From the NCBI GenBank assembly GCA_002778195.1, contig PCDI01000010.1:1233831-1297830 (forward strand): DNA of 64,000 nt. Reading direction: 5' to 3'. Made by a program: the position numbers and the translations under genes. Positions 23,419-35,409 of the stretch are shown one piece after another. Numbering within the stretch: position 1 is the first letter of the stretch; the number at the start of each line of letters is the position of its first letter. A model generated the notes under the pieces. The model was given only the letters and a program-made list of their open reading frames with translations. It was not told the origin of the DNA and ran no database searches. This DNA is from Raffaelea ambrosiae. Lineage: Eukaryota; Ascomycota; Sordariomycetes; Ophiostomatales; Ophiostomataceae.

Positions 23419-24555
23419 AAGTTGCCCGATCAAACCAAGCCCCTGGTGGAGATTGCAGCGGTGTAATGCCTGTAGCGCAACAACGCTTCGAAACGTGCCG
23501 GGCAAAATAGTTTCGGATTCTCAGTCGACTTTTTGCAACTAGCGTTGAGCTGGGATGTGTTGCGCTTTCAACAGGAAAATCAAAAAGAATGCAAAATAAG
23601 GTCAACCACTCTATTCTTCACCACTCAAGCTTTTTATACTATTTCGCGGCTGCACGAACGTTACGAATAGGTTATTAAAAAGATGGCCCAGAAAAAGGAA
23701 AACCGCAGTCTTGTTTGGGAAGACGACAAGAACCCTTGCAAAAACTTATCTGTTGGTACCGGCGTCTAAACATCAGGGGCCGGCGAGGGTGATACTTGTC
23801 CTACGAGCTGTTTCTGCGTGTTGTCGTCATATTGTTTTTTTCCTTGTTTCTGTTCTTCTTTATTTTTGGAATTTCCTGTGGCCTGAAAAGCGGTTTTCCT
23901 CGTCGCTTCCTTGCCTAGTTTTTTTTGTTGAACAACTTTCCCCCTTCTCTATTATTTTTTTTCTTTAGTGCGTGCTGTGTCTTATTCTTCCTATGAGATT
24001 TCTAATGCAGATATCCCCAATTCAATACTTCTTACTCTCGCCTGCATGTGTTTTTGGTTCTCTGCTTTTGGGACAGGTCTAATTTAGGACAAAACAAATT
24101 AGTGCAAAACGTAGAGATATAATTGTATTAAGATTGTAAAACAGTTGCGCGGAAACAACCCAAAAATCCAGTGGAATGCAGTATTCAACTCGGGTGAAAA
24201 GAAGCCTGGCAAAAGAAACCCCCAGTAAACCGTAGAGAAACGTGCATAACAATAATAAAATGAACAATAATACAAACAGCGCAGGACAGTTACAAACGGA
24301 CGCTCATAAACTGGAGCTGTTCAAACACAACAAGCGGCGCTGGCGACAGGTTTTGTCCTCTCCTAGTATCAATGACTTCCTCACAACCTAGGCCCACAAA
24401 GCTTCTTTCTTCTGGGTCTTCCTTCATATGGAAACCCTCATCTCGATCATACCAAGTCTTCTAATTCTTCTCGGCTCTTCCCTCTTGACTTTGTTTTGGC
24501 GTATTTTTTGGCTTTTGACTGTTCCTCATCTTTTGTCTCGCCCGCTAAATACCAT
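23419..24555. other. Convergent 3' region of septin and TMBIM gene
   Basis: This is about 1.1 kb with T-rich runs (23830-23970) and no convincing gene. It is read as 3' UTRs and spacer. Confidence 0.5.
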
Positions 24556-25502
24556 TTAGTTGCTCTGCTGGCTGTTGAGGATCCGCAGAATGGCCAGGAA
24601 CAGGTTGATAATGTCCAGGTACAGGCTAATGGCGGCGGCAATCTCCTCCTCAACGTGGTGCTTGCGCAGCACGAGCTGGGTGTCGACCAGGATGTAGCCA
24701 CTGAAGATAAGGGCGGTGAGGCCGCCGTAGATGAGCTCGGTGGTGGAGTTGTACGGGAAGAAGGCGGCCATGAAGCCAAAGAGGAGCAGTGCCCAGAGGC
24801 CGCCGAAGAGGTAGGGCATCCAGGAGGTGAAGTCGTACTTGGTCTGGCAGGCAAAGGCGGTCAAGAAGACAAAGATGCCGGCGGTGAGGAGGACGGCATT
24901 CAAGACAACGCCGGCATCGTAGAAGCTGACGACGACAGACACGCTGTAGGCCTCGAGTAGGGTGAATCCGGAAAGGAAGAGGAGGTTGGTCGGGTAGGAC
25001 TTGCGCTTCCAGTAGGTGAGGAAGAGGAACGCGATGGCGCCGAACAACTAGCAGTATGTCAGTATACGCTATCTGGGACAGACAGGAGAAGGATGCTTTC
25101 GGGCGAAGCGAGGACCAGAAAGGAAAAACTTACAGAGACAAAGACCAGACCCGGGTGGCTCTGGATCCAGTGGCGGTACCCGGCGCTCACAAAGCTGCCG
25201 GCGCTCAGAAGGCCCGTGGCCAGTAGCTGGACGGTCAGGATGGCGTAGACCTTGCGGACGAACTGGTTGCGAATGTCGATGGTGGCCTCGGCGACGCTGC
25301 CGCCAAACTTGAAGTCATCGGGCACATTGTCCTCGCTGCTGCGGGGTGCGCCGCTGAACAGACGCTCCTGGTCGGCATCGGCAGCCGCGGTGGCGCTCGA
25401 GCTAGCTTCCGCTTGGTACGACGGCGGAGCGTCGGTGTACTCGAGATGCTCGTCGGGGTCGACGGCCGGCGCGGGCGTGTACTTGGCGTTGCTGGTAGAC
25501 AT
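24556..25502 (-). CDS. BXI1: BAX inhibitor-1 / TMBIM (lifeguard) family membrane protein
   Basis: Proteins of this family are Ca2+-leak or pH-sensing proteins of the ER, Golgi or vacuole and modulate cell death and the unfolded-protein response. Exons 25502-25134 and 25047-24556 encode 286 residues. A cytosolic Pro/Ser/Ala-rich N-terminus of about 75 residues contains PPSYQAE. It is followed by the family's FVRKVYAILTVQLLATG entry helix. About seven hydrophobic segments follow, ending with LIFSGYILVDTQLVLRKHHVEEEIAAAISLYLDIINLFLAILRIL, where the Asp residues of the last two helices match the di-aspartyl sensor of the family. The ATG at 25502 is chosen because it opens the conserved N-terminus; a further in-frame ATG lies 48 bases upstream. 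Confidence 0.92.
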
Positions 25503-28419
25503 GGCAGGCAAAAGTGTGCTGGCAGTCAGCCGGGGGTTGTTGACACACACGAAAAGGAGAGAGTCGTCGATACGGAGCAGGAGTCAACGAGTGAACGAGA
25601 GTGCTTGAATCAAGAAGTGGCCGTTGTAGATAGGAAAGATGCAGATCGATGGACGAATGAGATGGAGGATGGTTTGGGGAGCGAAAAGGCTGAGACACTT
25701 GAAATTATCCAGAAGCTTCGCCAACCAGATCACGGGAGCCCTCTTTGGTTGTCTGCCTAATAATGACCATGACGGTAGGTGGCGCGGGGATCCACGAGTT
25801 TGGAGGGTCACATGATGTACTGTCTATCACGTGGTATTACGAAAGCCTTGGGTGTATTTGACAAAGGCGAGCCGCTTATGTCACCCATCTGGATCTCGAT
25901 GTACACGCCATATTTTTCAGCGTCCCATGGAGAGAAGCAGCAGGGCCGTATCATTGCCGCAGCATGCAACACGCAAGCAGGCGCACACGACCAAGGTGCG
26001 TTGGCAGCCAATCCCGCCCGAAGACGGCTGCCCGTCCGTGTATGCGGTGTCTGTAGGCCAGCAATCAGGGAAATTGGGTTTTTATTATGTGTTTTAAGGG
26101 AGCTTGCCAAGAGGGGAGAAAATTGTTGGGGGCAGACACCCATGCACACACAAGCGTGGCACAGATGCAGGATCCCATTGGGAGAGGATTTTGGAGGGCG
26201 GCTGTCCCGTGCGGCGGGGTCCAGCTCTTGATTTTGGGATCTGCAACGGTGAGATAATAGCGAGGGGGGCAGGGAGACAACAAAGACAAAAGAAGAAACA
26301 TGCGATTTATTAGTGGGATAAGAGTGCCGGAGGCGGCTAGGGGTAGCGGTGTCTAGGCTCTTTAACTCTTCTGACATGTGCTGGCCTGGGCAAACTGGAG
26401 GAACGTCTTATGCTTGTGCCTAATGCAAGCTCTATTCATAGCGCAAAACAGATTGCCAACTCTTAGAGCGAGCGTCTAATAGAGGTTCGTGCTGCTTGGT
26501 TGCCTGCCATTGGCAATGGACCAAAAAAGAGAGCGGGGACGGCCAGGCTGGGCAGCGGTTTCTGCGACCGAGGCGCGCCAAGATCGGCTCTTAGATGTGG
26601 GTGCAGGTGGTGGTCATGGGAAAAAAGATTGATGCAAGTTGTGATGTGGTTTTTATAAGAGGCTCAAAAACTATTGCACCGTAACTACGCTGTGCACATG
26701 CAAGAAGTCTTCCCCTATTTTAGCACGGAGCTCCCCCGCCAACTCGTGAAAAAAAGAACCTAGACCAGACAAAAAACCAGGGACCCGCCGGGTGGCTTCC
26801 CCTCAATAGCCGGGCGGACCAATAGCAGGCATGGAACATAACACTGACGGCTGGCTGCCAGATGCAGGCGATTCTCACCGCCTAGTTTGCAGGCCAAGGG
26901 CTACGAGTACGGGTATGGTGAAAAAAAAGGTTGAGGACAGGGTAGGAGGGGGCTACGAGGTACCCAGAATGGAGGGACCCACAGCCAGAAGGGGGACTGC
27001 CTGTTGCCTGTTGGAAGCGGTGGAAAAAAAAAATTGGGTTGGAACGAGTAGGGAAGGTGAGGACAGGAGGGGAAGGGAGGAAAAAAAAAGGACCAGTCAA
27101 AAATTGGTCAAAGTAAAGACGAGAAAAAAAGCAGGCTTCTAAACTCGAGTTTGAGCGGGACTGGCAACGTAAGGAGGCAAGTGGTTTCTACCGGGACTTT
27201 CCTGTTTGCCATTGTTCTCCGGCTCTGGTCTTTTTGTCTTCTCAGTGTTTCTGCTTTTCTTCCCGTTTGTGTTCTCTTGCGTTCTTTCATCTATCCGTCT
27301 GCCCTAGAAGGAGCGCAGTGTGTTTCACAGACCCAACCATACAGGAAGGAACCACGCCGGCAGCCCACAAGACGACAAACAGGGAAAGTGCAGACGCAAA
27401 ATCCAGGAACTGCAAAAGCGTTGAGTACAAGAAAGAACAAAAAGGCACACACACACACACACACACACACACAAGAAGAAAAAAAAAAAACAAAAAAAAG
27501 CAAAAAAAAAACCACATCTCTCTGAGATAACTCGGATCTACATACCTCTTCTCTATCATACGATTGCTCACTCTCCTCCCCCACAACACTGCACACCTGC
27601 ACAAGACTACGCGCACGGCGAGCACGGCGACCCAATCAAGGAGGCTGGGATCGAGGAACGGCGAGCCTGTTCGTGCGCGGTCTTCCAGTTGGTCCATCGC
27701 CAGCGGCCCAGTGGCAGTGGTCCAGTTTGGTTCCCCCCGTTTGCTGCTCCATCTGCTCCATCTTTCGGCCCAAGTCTGTTCTGAGTTTAGTTCTTTCTTC
27801 CGCCCTCTTGTCTGCACCTTCCGCCTTCTGCCTCTTTTCTCCAGCTAAGAGAGCATCGCACACTCACCCCCTTCGTTCCTTCTTTCTGGGATCGTGCTTT
27901 CCTCTTTCTCTGTCTTGCTCCCTCGTTCTTGCCGTTTCTGACGTCTTGCCTCTTTCTTCGTCTCACCTCTCCTCTCGTTCATTTCAACCAATTGGCCAAG
28001 TCCAATCTGGTTTCCGAGGACGCAATCGACCGCCCCCTCTGAGTGCTCTCTCTTTTTTGTGCCCAGAGCTTCCACCCCTCCCCACCTTTTTTGTGTGGTC
28101 TCTCCTCGTCGCTGTCCTTCTTCTTCCGTCTTCGCCCTCTTTTTTTTTTTGTGCTTCCTCTGCNCCCCCCCCCCTCCCCCCCGTTGTCCCTCTCTCTCTT
28201 TCTCTTTCTCTTTCACTCCCTCTCTGTCTCTCACCCTCCCTCCTCCGCCGAACATCTCTCCGGTCCGGCGTCGGCCTTTCTTGACTTGGGCCGTTTCCTC
28301 CGACACCCTTCCACCACGACCAATTGGTGGCTCCGCCGCTTCCGCACGGCTCTTTAACTTTTTTTTGGCACACATACGCATATATCTTTATAACACAACC
28401 AACAACACAGCCGCATAGC
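25503..28419. promoter_or_regulatory. 2.9-kb divergent region, BXI1 (-) and LAG1 (+)
   Basis: I see no convincing gene. Features include a CA repeat (about 27447-27473) followed by A-runs, and a long C/T-rich tract from about 27780 to 28330 ahead of LAG1. An unresolved base (n) lies at 28164 inside a C-run. Long pyrimidine tracts are usual in 5' leaders and promoters of filamentous fungi. Confidence 0.5.
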
Positions 28420-30370
28420 ATGGCCGACGGCATTGCTTCCTCGTCGTCGTCGGCGCCGCCACCGTCGAGCCAGCCGGCGCAGGCTCCGAGGCCGAAGCCG
28501 CAGAAGCACGTCAGTTTCGCCAAAACGCACAAGGGCCCAACCGGCATGAACGGCCCGCTGTACATGCAGTCTTCGAGCAGCGTCGTCATTGTGCGCCGAG
28601 TCAAGCGGAAAAACGAGACGCCCACAAAGCAGTTTATGCGCTGGCTTGTGGAGAACCAGACGGGTGAGTTTGCTGAGGTTGTAGAGTTTGGTTTGGTTAT
28701 TTCTGTGTTTTCACTGCTGTGTTGTTTCCATGCACACTATACTATGTATTGTTGTGCCACATTCGGCCATTCTGCCTGTCTCTGTTCTTGCTTGCTTCCT
28801 TCTCTACACTTTGTTCGTCGTGTTCTTTGACCTCTGCTTTTTTCTCATCCCAACATTTTTCTTCTTACTGACCACCCCCACAGGCGTCTCTTTCAACCTG
28901 CTCGCTCTCCTCTTCCTCGCCCACAGCTTCTTCCCCAGGCTGCGCGTTCACACTACCAAGTTCTTCACGCTCTCCTACTACAACCCCGTCACCGGTAACT
29001 ACAATGTCGGCCACGATGACGCCTACCTCGTCGTCTTCTTCGTCGCCGTCCTCACCGGCTTGCGCGCCAGCCTCATGGAGTACCTCTTTGCGCCTTTTGG
29101 CAAGAGCCGCGGCCTGTCCCGGAGGAAAGAGGTCACCCGCTTCAGCGAGCAGGGCTGGATGCTGCTCTACTACACGATTGTTTTCCCACTGGGCATGGTA
29201 AGTCTGTACGGCTGCCAAGGCCATTGAGCCCTTGGATTGCTTATATCGGTCGGTCTGCGATTTGCATGCTAATCTTCCGCCAGTACCTCTACTGCAAGTC
29301 CAATTACTACCTCAGTCTCGAGAACCTCTGGACGCACTGGCCCAACCGCGAGATGAACGGCCTGCTCAAAACCTACATCCTGGCCCAGCTCTCCTTCTGG
29401 TTCCACCAGATCATGGTTATCAACATTGAGGAGCCCCGCAAGGACCACTACCAGATGCTGACCCACCACTTCATTACTGTTTCTCTTGTCATTGCCTCCT
29501 ACCGCTACCGCCTTACCCCAGTCGCCAGCATAATCATGGTTCTCATGGACGTCAGCGACTTCTTCCTCCCTGTAAGTGGCTCATACGCTCAGAAAGCGCA
29601 AAAGCTCGTCCACTGTTTTTTCCTGTCTGCCGCTTTCTACAGCACTTTCTAACGCTTTTCTGCAGCTCGCCAAGTGCCTCAAGTACCTCGGCCACAGCAC
29701 TCTCTGTGATGTTTGCTTTGGCGCCTTCATGATCAGCTGGTTCATCCCCCGCCACATTTTCTTCGCTATGATCTGCTACTCCGTCTGGAGCCAGACTCCT
29801 AGGATCATGCCCATCGGCTGCTTCCGCGGCGGCTTCGCCAACAACGGAACCAGTGTCCCCGTCGCCCCTGGCGAGATTTCGTACTTGACGCCTGCCGTCA
29901 GCAAGACGTTGCCGTTCCTCGCGTCCGAGGCCAGCAACAAGCTTGCGTTTCTGATCGAGCCCTTGTTGGATGCCGACGGTGCCATCTGCTACAATGACAC
30001 AGTCAAGTGGGGTTTCCTGTCGCTGCTACTCTTCCTGCAGACCTTGATTCTGGTGTGGTTCATTATGATTGTGCGGGTGGCCATTAGGGTGGTGAAAGGC
30101 GCGGGCGCCGATGACACGCGCAGCGACGACGAGGGTGACTCGGAGGAGGAGGAGGACCTGGAGGACGAATATGGAGAAGGCTTCATGGACTACGAAGAAG
30201 CGCAGGCGCTTGAAGAAGAGGTGGGCGTCGAGGACATTGACTTCAAGGGCTGGGAGCGGCGCTCGGGCGTCAGGCGGAGCACATCGACGACAACTGGTGT
30301 CAGCCTGCCAGGTCATAGTGACCGGAAGGAGCTTCTGGGCCGCATTGGCTGTGAGAAGCAGGTTGACTAG
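28420..30370 (+). CDS. LAG1: Ceramide synthase (sphingosine N-acyltransferase), LAG1/LAC1 family
   Basis: This ER membrane enzyme joins a fatty acyl-CoA to a sphingoid base to make (dihydro)ceramide. Exons 28420-28663, 28884-29197, 29284-29571 and 29666-30370 encode 516 residues. A Ser/Pro-rich cytosolic N-terminus with KHVSFAKTHKGP precedes the membrane part. The TLC domain begins with ASLMEYLFAPFGKSRG and SEQGWMLLYYTIVFPLGM. The Lag1 motif contains YQMLTHHFITV, with the two essential histidines at about residues 247-248, and DVSDFFLPLAKCLKY follows. The C-terminus has a Lumenal-type loop, a last membrane segment and an acidic cytosolic tail (EDLEDEYGEGFMDYEEAQ). The ATG at 28420 follows a long CT-rich leader. 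The gene is intact. Confidence 0.93.
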
Positions 30371-32607
30371 AGAAGGAGGCCATGGCCCCTAAAAAGAGAG
30401 GGCTAAGAGAAAGAAATGGATGAAAGAGAGTCAAGAAAAAAAAGAGGGAAAAGCTAGGAATAAAGAGAAAGAGCTGGGTGGGGTGTCCTCTTTTGTTTGT
30501 CTGCGTGTGCCGAGTGTGTGCGAAGTCGTGTGTGAATGTTGCGAAAACGAAAGAAATGTCTTCTTTTTTTGTCTTTGTTTATTGTCTTTCATGTGCCAAA
30601 TACCAAGTGCCATGTATTCCCCTATGAGATTGCTTTATTTAGTTTCTTTCTCCTCCTTCCTCTTCTGTTAATTCTTTGGGTCGGGACATGTTTGTTGCTT
30701 TACGTGTTTGAATTTTCTACTCAAGGGGCAAAGAAAAGCCATTGGTGGCTTGCAAGGGTGAAATGGAAGGGACATGCGAAAGGGATGTACGAAGCGGAGA
30801 GGAGACACAAATGACTGTCTCGGGTTGCACGATGTTGGTTTTTTTGCTTGTTAGTTTGCTTGTTTGTCTGTCGGCTTTCGTGGCTTTTTAGTTTTCCACG
30901 TCTCTCTTTGCTTCATTCTCGCCTTTTCTTCCATGGATTTTCATCTCTTTGTGCTGTTATATGATTCTGTTGACTTTGTTCTTTGATTGTGGACTGGGCT
31001 CTTTTCTTTTTCTGTTCATTCACTCATACATGCACATTCATACATATGCCTTGACTCGTTCTTCATTTTGGCTTTGCTTTGCATATCTAATGGGAACAAA
31101 GAAGGAAAGAAAAAAAAAAGACGCAAAAGAAGATGTTGCTTTACATACTGCACATACATATGCCGACATATGCCGACATATGAACAAATGGATTTCTTTT
31201 AATTTGGGGCTCTTTGTGAAGTTTGGATGGTGAATTACAGGGATAATCTTTTCCTCACTTGCCGCGTTTTTCTTTTTTTTTTCCGGATGTTTTATTTTAT
31301 TTTATTTTATACTTGCCGGGATTTTCTGTAATATCCTCCTCCTTGCGTTCAGTCATTCATTTATTCTTCACGCACTCTCATTTCGTTCCTGGGGATGGTT
31401 GCTTTATGATATTAGATCAGTAAAAAAAGCTACTCGCAGTCCCGTTCTCTCTTCGAATTTTCTTCAGAAGTCTCGCGGGGCGTTCCCAAAAGGGTCAAGA
31501 ACAAATTCAATCCAGGGAACAATGCCTCCCTTTTCAACTAGCCAGTTCAGGCGCAAGTCTAAAAAGATCGACACCGATGTGACCTCTATAGGTCACGTGA
31601 ACGTGGCCTATTTACACGTAGTTCGTCTCCTCAGCCTTCTTCAATTCTTCTTCGGATGCGACGTGTCTCACTTTGTTTTTGCGCAACGACAACAACCTTC
31701 CGGTACCCCACTGAATCTTTTAACGTCCGCCACATTTCCTTTTCTATTTCCAAACTATCCCTCTGTCTCTGCCTCTCCCTCGCCCCCCTCCCAATGTTGC
31801 CCCTCCCTGTTGTTGTCTCTCCTTTGTCTTTCCCTCACCCTTGGGACGCCGTTGTATCTCGACGGTCTCCCTCGTCCCGAGAGCGGGGGCCGGGGACAGA
31901 GTGCTAGACCGTTGTGTCTTGTCACCAACAGATTTTTGATATTCTCTCTCCCAACGGTTCGTGATTAATCGATGAAGAAATCGTGCTTAGACCTTCTCTA
32001 ACCACTCAACTGTCTCCATCGATACTATCCTGTCTACCATTGGTGCTAGGTGCCAAGCACATCAAATTCCTTGTGGTGATCCGAACACATCGGAGCCGCC
32101 CAAATGTGGCGGGTAGTCACGTTGGCCTGTATTAAACCTGGAAGTCACACGGCTGAAGTCATGCTGAGTCTATCTACCACAAGAATGCGGAGGTGCAATT
32201 CAGAATTCTCACGCTATGTTTATGAATGCCTTATGTATTGTCACAATGCCGGCATGCATGTCCTCTTAACACAGGCTACTTAGGTGCTTGTTCGTCGAGG
32301 TCACTGCTTTTGTTGTGCTGAAAGACCAAATCCAATCCCGATTCCGATGTCCAAAATGCCACAAAAAAAAACAAAAAAAAAACATGAATCTGTTGGTCAT
32401 TCCAAAAAAAGTTGGGGTTGAAGAATAAATTGTTGCCAAAAATGGACCATATGGTACACAAGAGAAGTGAAGATAAAAAGGAGCAGGTTTTATGCAGAAG
32501 ATGGTAGTCATACATCCGATCTGGACATTCGAGTGCGGAAGATGTCAGATGTGAAGAGAAATGGGACAGAGCAATAAAAAGAACGAGCCGCACACAAGCA
32601 AACACGC
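30371..32607. other. Convergent spacer of LAG1 and PRY1-like gene, no gene seen
   Basis: This is 2.2 kb of T-rich and CT-rich sequence. Small simple repeats occur, such as TTTTA units near 31290-31310. Open frames here look random. Confidence 0.5.
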
Positions 32608-33596
32608 TCATGCAGCTGTGACAGTCGCCTCGCCAAGCGGCTCGCCGACGTTTTCACCGTACTCGCCTCCAACATTGCCAGCAGTGCGGTAGTTGCAGAC
32701 AGTGTACCACGAGTCCATGCTGTCGAAGACAGTGCCGGCACCACAGAACTGAGTAGCGCAGCCAACCTCAGTGGTAGCCTTCCAGATGACCTGAGAATAG
32801 TGGCCCCAGCTCTCGAAGTCACCACCGGGGTCGGCCTTGCCATAGCCGTCAGAAGGGAACGAGTTGATCTCGCCGTTATACCACATGTTGGTGATGGACT
32901 CGGCAAGGCTTGCGCTCTTGTCCTTGCCCGAGATATCACCCGAGCCACCAGCAGCAGCCAGGTTCTGACCGTAATTGCCACCGTTAACATCCCTTCGAGC
33001 ATTTGGTTAGCAAAAGTGTTGCTGCAACTAGTATCACAAGTGTTTGTCTGTGGAACTTACATCTGGTGCTCGAACTTGCAGGTGGCAGCAACGATGGCAG
33101 CAGATGCCTCCAGGTCCGAGGACCAGGTCACATCAGAAGCAGAGTGGTTGGCACGGTGGATGTTGTGGTGGTAGACAGCAGTGCTGGAGTAGTCCGTAGG
33201 CGACGTACTCGCGGCGTTCGACGTGGTGCTACCAGTCGAGACGGCGGAGGAAGTCGAGGAGGGCGACGCTGTCGACGACGACGACGACGTGGAGGTGGAC
33301 GAAGTCGTCGGGGTGCTTGTGCTGGTCGGGGTGGTGGTGGTCGTGGGCGGCACGTAGGTAGACGTGGGCGTCGTCGAGGTCGAGGTCGACGAGGTAGTCG
33401 TGGGCGTGTACGTCGACGTGGTGGTGACTTTAGTGCGGTGGTGCTTGACCTGGGTCGGGGCAACTTCGGACGGGTCGACGGTCACGGTCACATAGACGAC
33501 GTCGGTAACGTACTCAGTCTTGAGGACACGCTTGTCAATGGGGCCGGCGGCAACCAGCGCGGCGCCGGCAAGGGCAAGAACCATAGAAGCCTTCAT
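32608..33596 (-). CDS. Secreted CAP/SCP (PRY1/PR-1-like) protein with Ser/Thr-rich linker
   Basis: CAP-superfamily proteins are secreted, and the fungal PRY members bind and export sterols or fatty acids. Exons 33596-33061 and 32992-32608 encode 306 residues. Residues 1-17 form a signal peptide (ALAGAALVAAG), followed by a KR at 22-23 that could be a Kex2 site. Residues about 50-145 are almost pure Ser/Thr/Pro and should be heavily O-mannosylated. The CAP domain follows with YHHNIHRANHSASDVTW, GGNYGQNLAAA (GENL-type motif), SWGHYSQVIWKATTEVGCA and a YTVCNYR ending. The catalytic-like His residues are kept. No GPI-type C-terminus is seen. The CAP domain is split by a 68-base intron (32993-33060). 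Confidence 0.9.
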
Positions 33597-35379
33597 TTTG
33601 AATAGAGATCGGGAAAAGTTTCTCGAGTCTAGGGTTTCGTAAAGAATTTCTTGAATCTGCTTTTACATGTTAGCGAGCGCTGGATATCGCAAGAAACCTA
33701 GAATCATGGCGGAGAGAGTCTAGAACGGTGGTGGAACAGGACAAGTGTCCGTTGGGGCAGAGGGAAGAACGCAAGGCCTGGCAGGTGAGAGAGGCACTCG
33801 AATGCAAACGAGAACCGCCAGCTGCTATCTGGGGTTTTTGAGAGAGATGGGGGGGGGGACCCATGCGAACTTCTTCTCACAAAGGCATGGTTCGGGGTGA
33901 TTGACTTGATCGAGTGCTGGCCTTGTGTGCTTCGGTAGCCATTGTGTGGAAACAAAGGAAAAGCGCCCGCAATGAAGGACAATGCATCTGGGGAAGGGTG
34001 TGGGAAATTGAAAGAGGGACAAGAGAACAGCGTCCTCTACTCACCTTGACTTGAAGTCGCGGCAGTCCAATCCAGGGATGCTGAAGAGAGAGAAGTGCGG
34101 GTAGATATACACGAGATGCTCGCTGAGATGCTCGTGCAGTTGCAAGGAGATATCCTGACCCGTCAAGGATGAAGATATGCACAAAGATGGGCTGAAGAAA
34201 GAGTGTGGTTGAACAACGGCGAAACCTGGTTGTCACGAGGGAAGGCTCTTTCGATCTTGATGCAAAAGAGGGTGGTGTGGGTGTTTCTTGTCGAGGATGA
34301 CGATGTGCCTGCCCTGCTCAAAGGGGGGGGATCTTGGGTGGTGTTGGGGTGAAGGAGGGTAAGAAAAAAAAAGGCTTTGTCCAAAAGGAAAGGAAAAGCA
34401 GGTTCAACACGACTGCTCAGGCGGGAGATCTACCGAAGTTGGGCGACTGGATGCTGTCAAAACTATGAAGTCGAGCCACGAGAGGCAGAAGTGAAGAGAT
34501 CGAAAGGAATGTTGAGTTGTGGGAGCTGATAGCTTGTTATAAGGAATGGAACGTGTCTAACGAGACACCGACCTGACGAGCGGGCCAAAAAGAAAAAAAG
34601 GAATGGAAGGGGGGTGGGTGAAAGGGAAAAGATCGTTGGTGAAGACGAAAAAGAAGAGAGAAGAGAAGAGAAGTTGTGAGACGAAAAGCGAGTGGGAGTT
34701 GCCATTGAAGTACTCCGTACGCAGAGGGAAGTCGCGGACGGCAGGTGTGACCCAAAAGGAGGAGCCATAGCCAACAAAGGCAGAGCCAGCCAGCAACCAA
34801 GAGACCAGCGGCCAGACCCAGACCATCAAGCAGGAGCGTAATAGCACTAGTTACTACGTACTCGTACGGTGGAAAGAGTGGAGGCCCTGGCCGGGTTCAG
34901 GGTAGCCCTGCAGGCAAGGCAATAACTTCAGAGGTTTGATGAAAGGGAAACCGAGAAACCGGGGAAGGACCAGCAGAGGAGCGCACGGGCAAACAGGGGG
35001 GTGTGGATAGGGGGGGGGGATTCGAGAAGGAAGGCACGGAAACTGAGAGAGACTAAAAGAGCGTAAGGTATTACTACCTACGCTGTACAGTAGGCATCTT
35101 ACAGACCAAAAAGCGTACTCGTACACCTCATTACCATGAACATTGTGTACCACCTTGCACGCCAAATTGCTGGCCCCGGGACAGGGTTCGCTAATTGCAC
35201 ACCCCCTGGCGGGCCTCTTTTCTGGCCGTGCTCAGTCGCTCCTGCCCTGGGCGCCAATCTGCAACTGCGGGGGGAGGCAGGCACGACCTGGTCTTGGAAG
35301 GAGCAAGCCATAATCTCAGTGCAAATTGAGGACTGGTGAGGGGGGGCTTTCAAGACAGCAAGCACGGGGATTACGTGAA

Positions 35380-35409
35380 GGCACAGACAGGCACAGACAG
35401 GCACAGACG
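35380..35409. repeat. Short tandem repeat, 10-bp unit, three copies
   Basis: The unit ggcacagaca is repeated three times in direct succession, followed by a degenerate copy. Confidence 0.85.

Noticed and set aside
25808..26377. 189-residue minus-strand frame between BXI1 and LAG1
   Set aside because: Composition looks random and it lies in the shared promoter region of two conserved genes.
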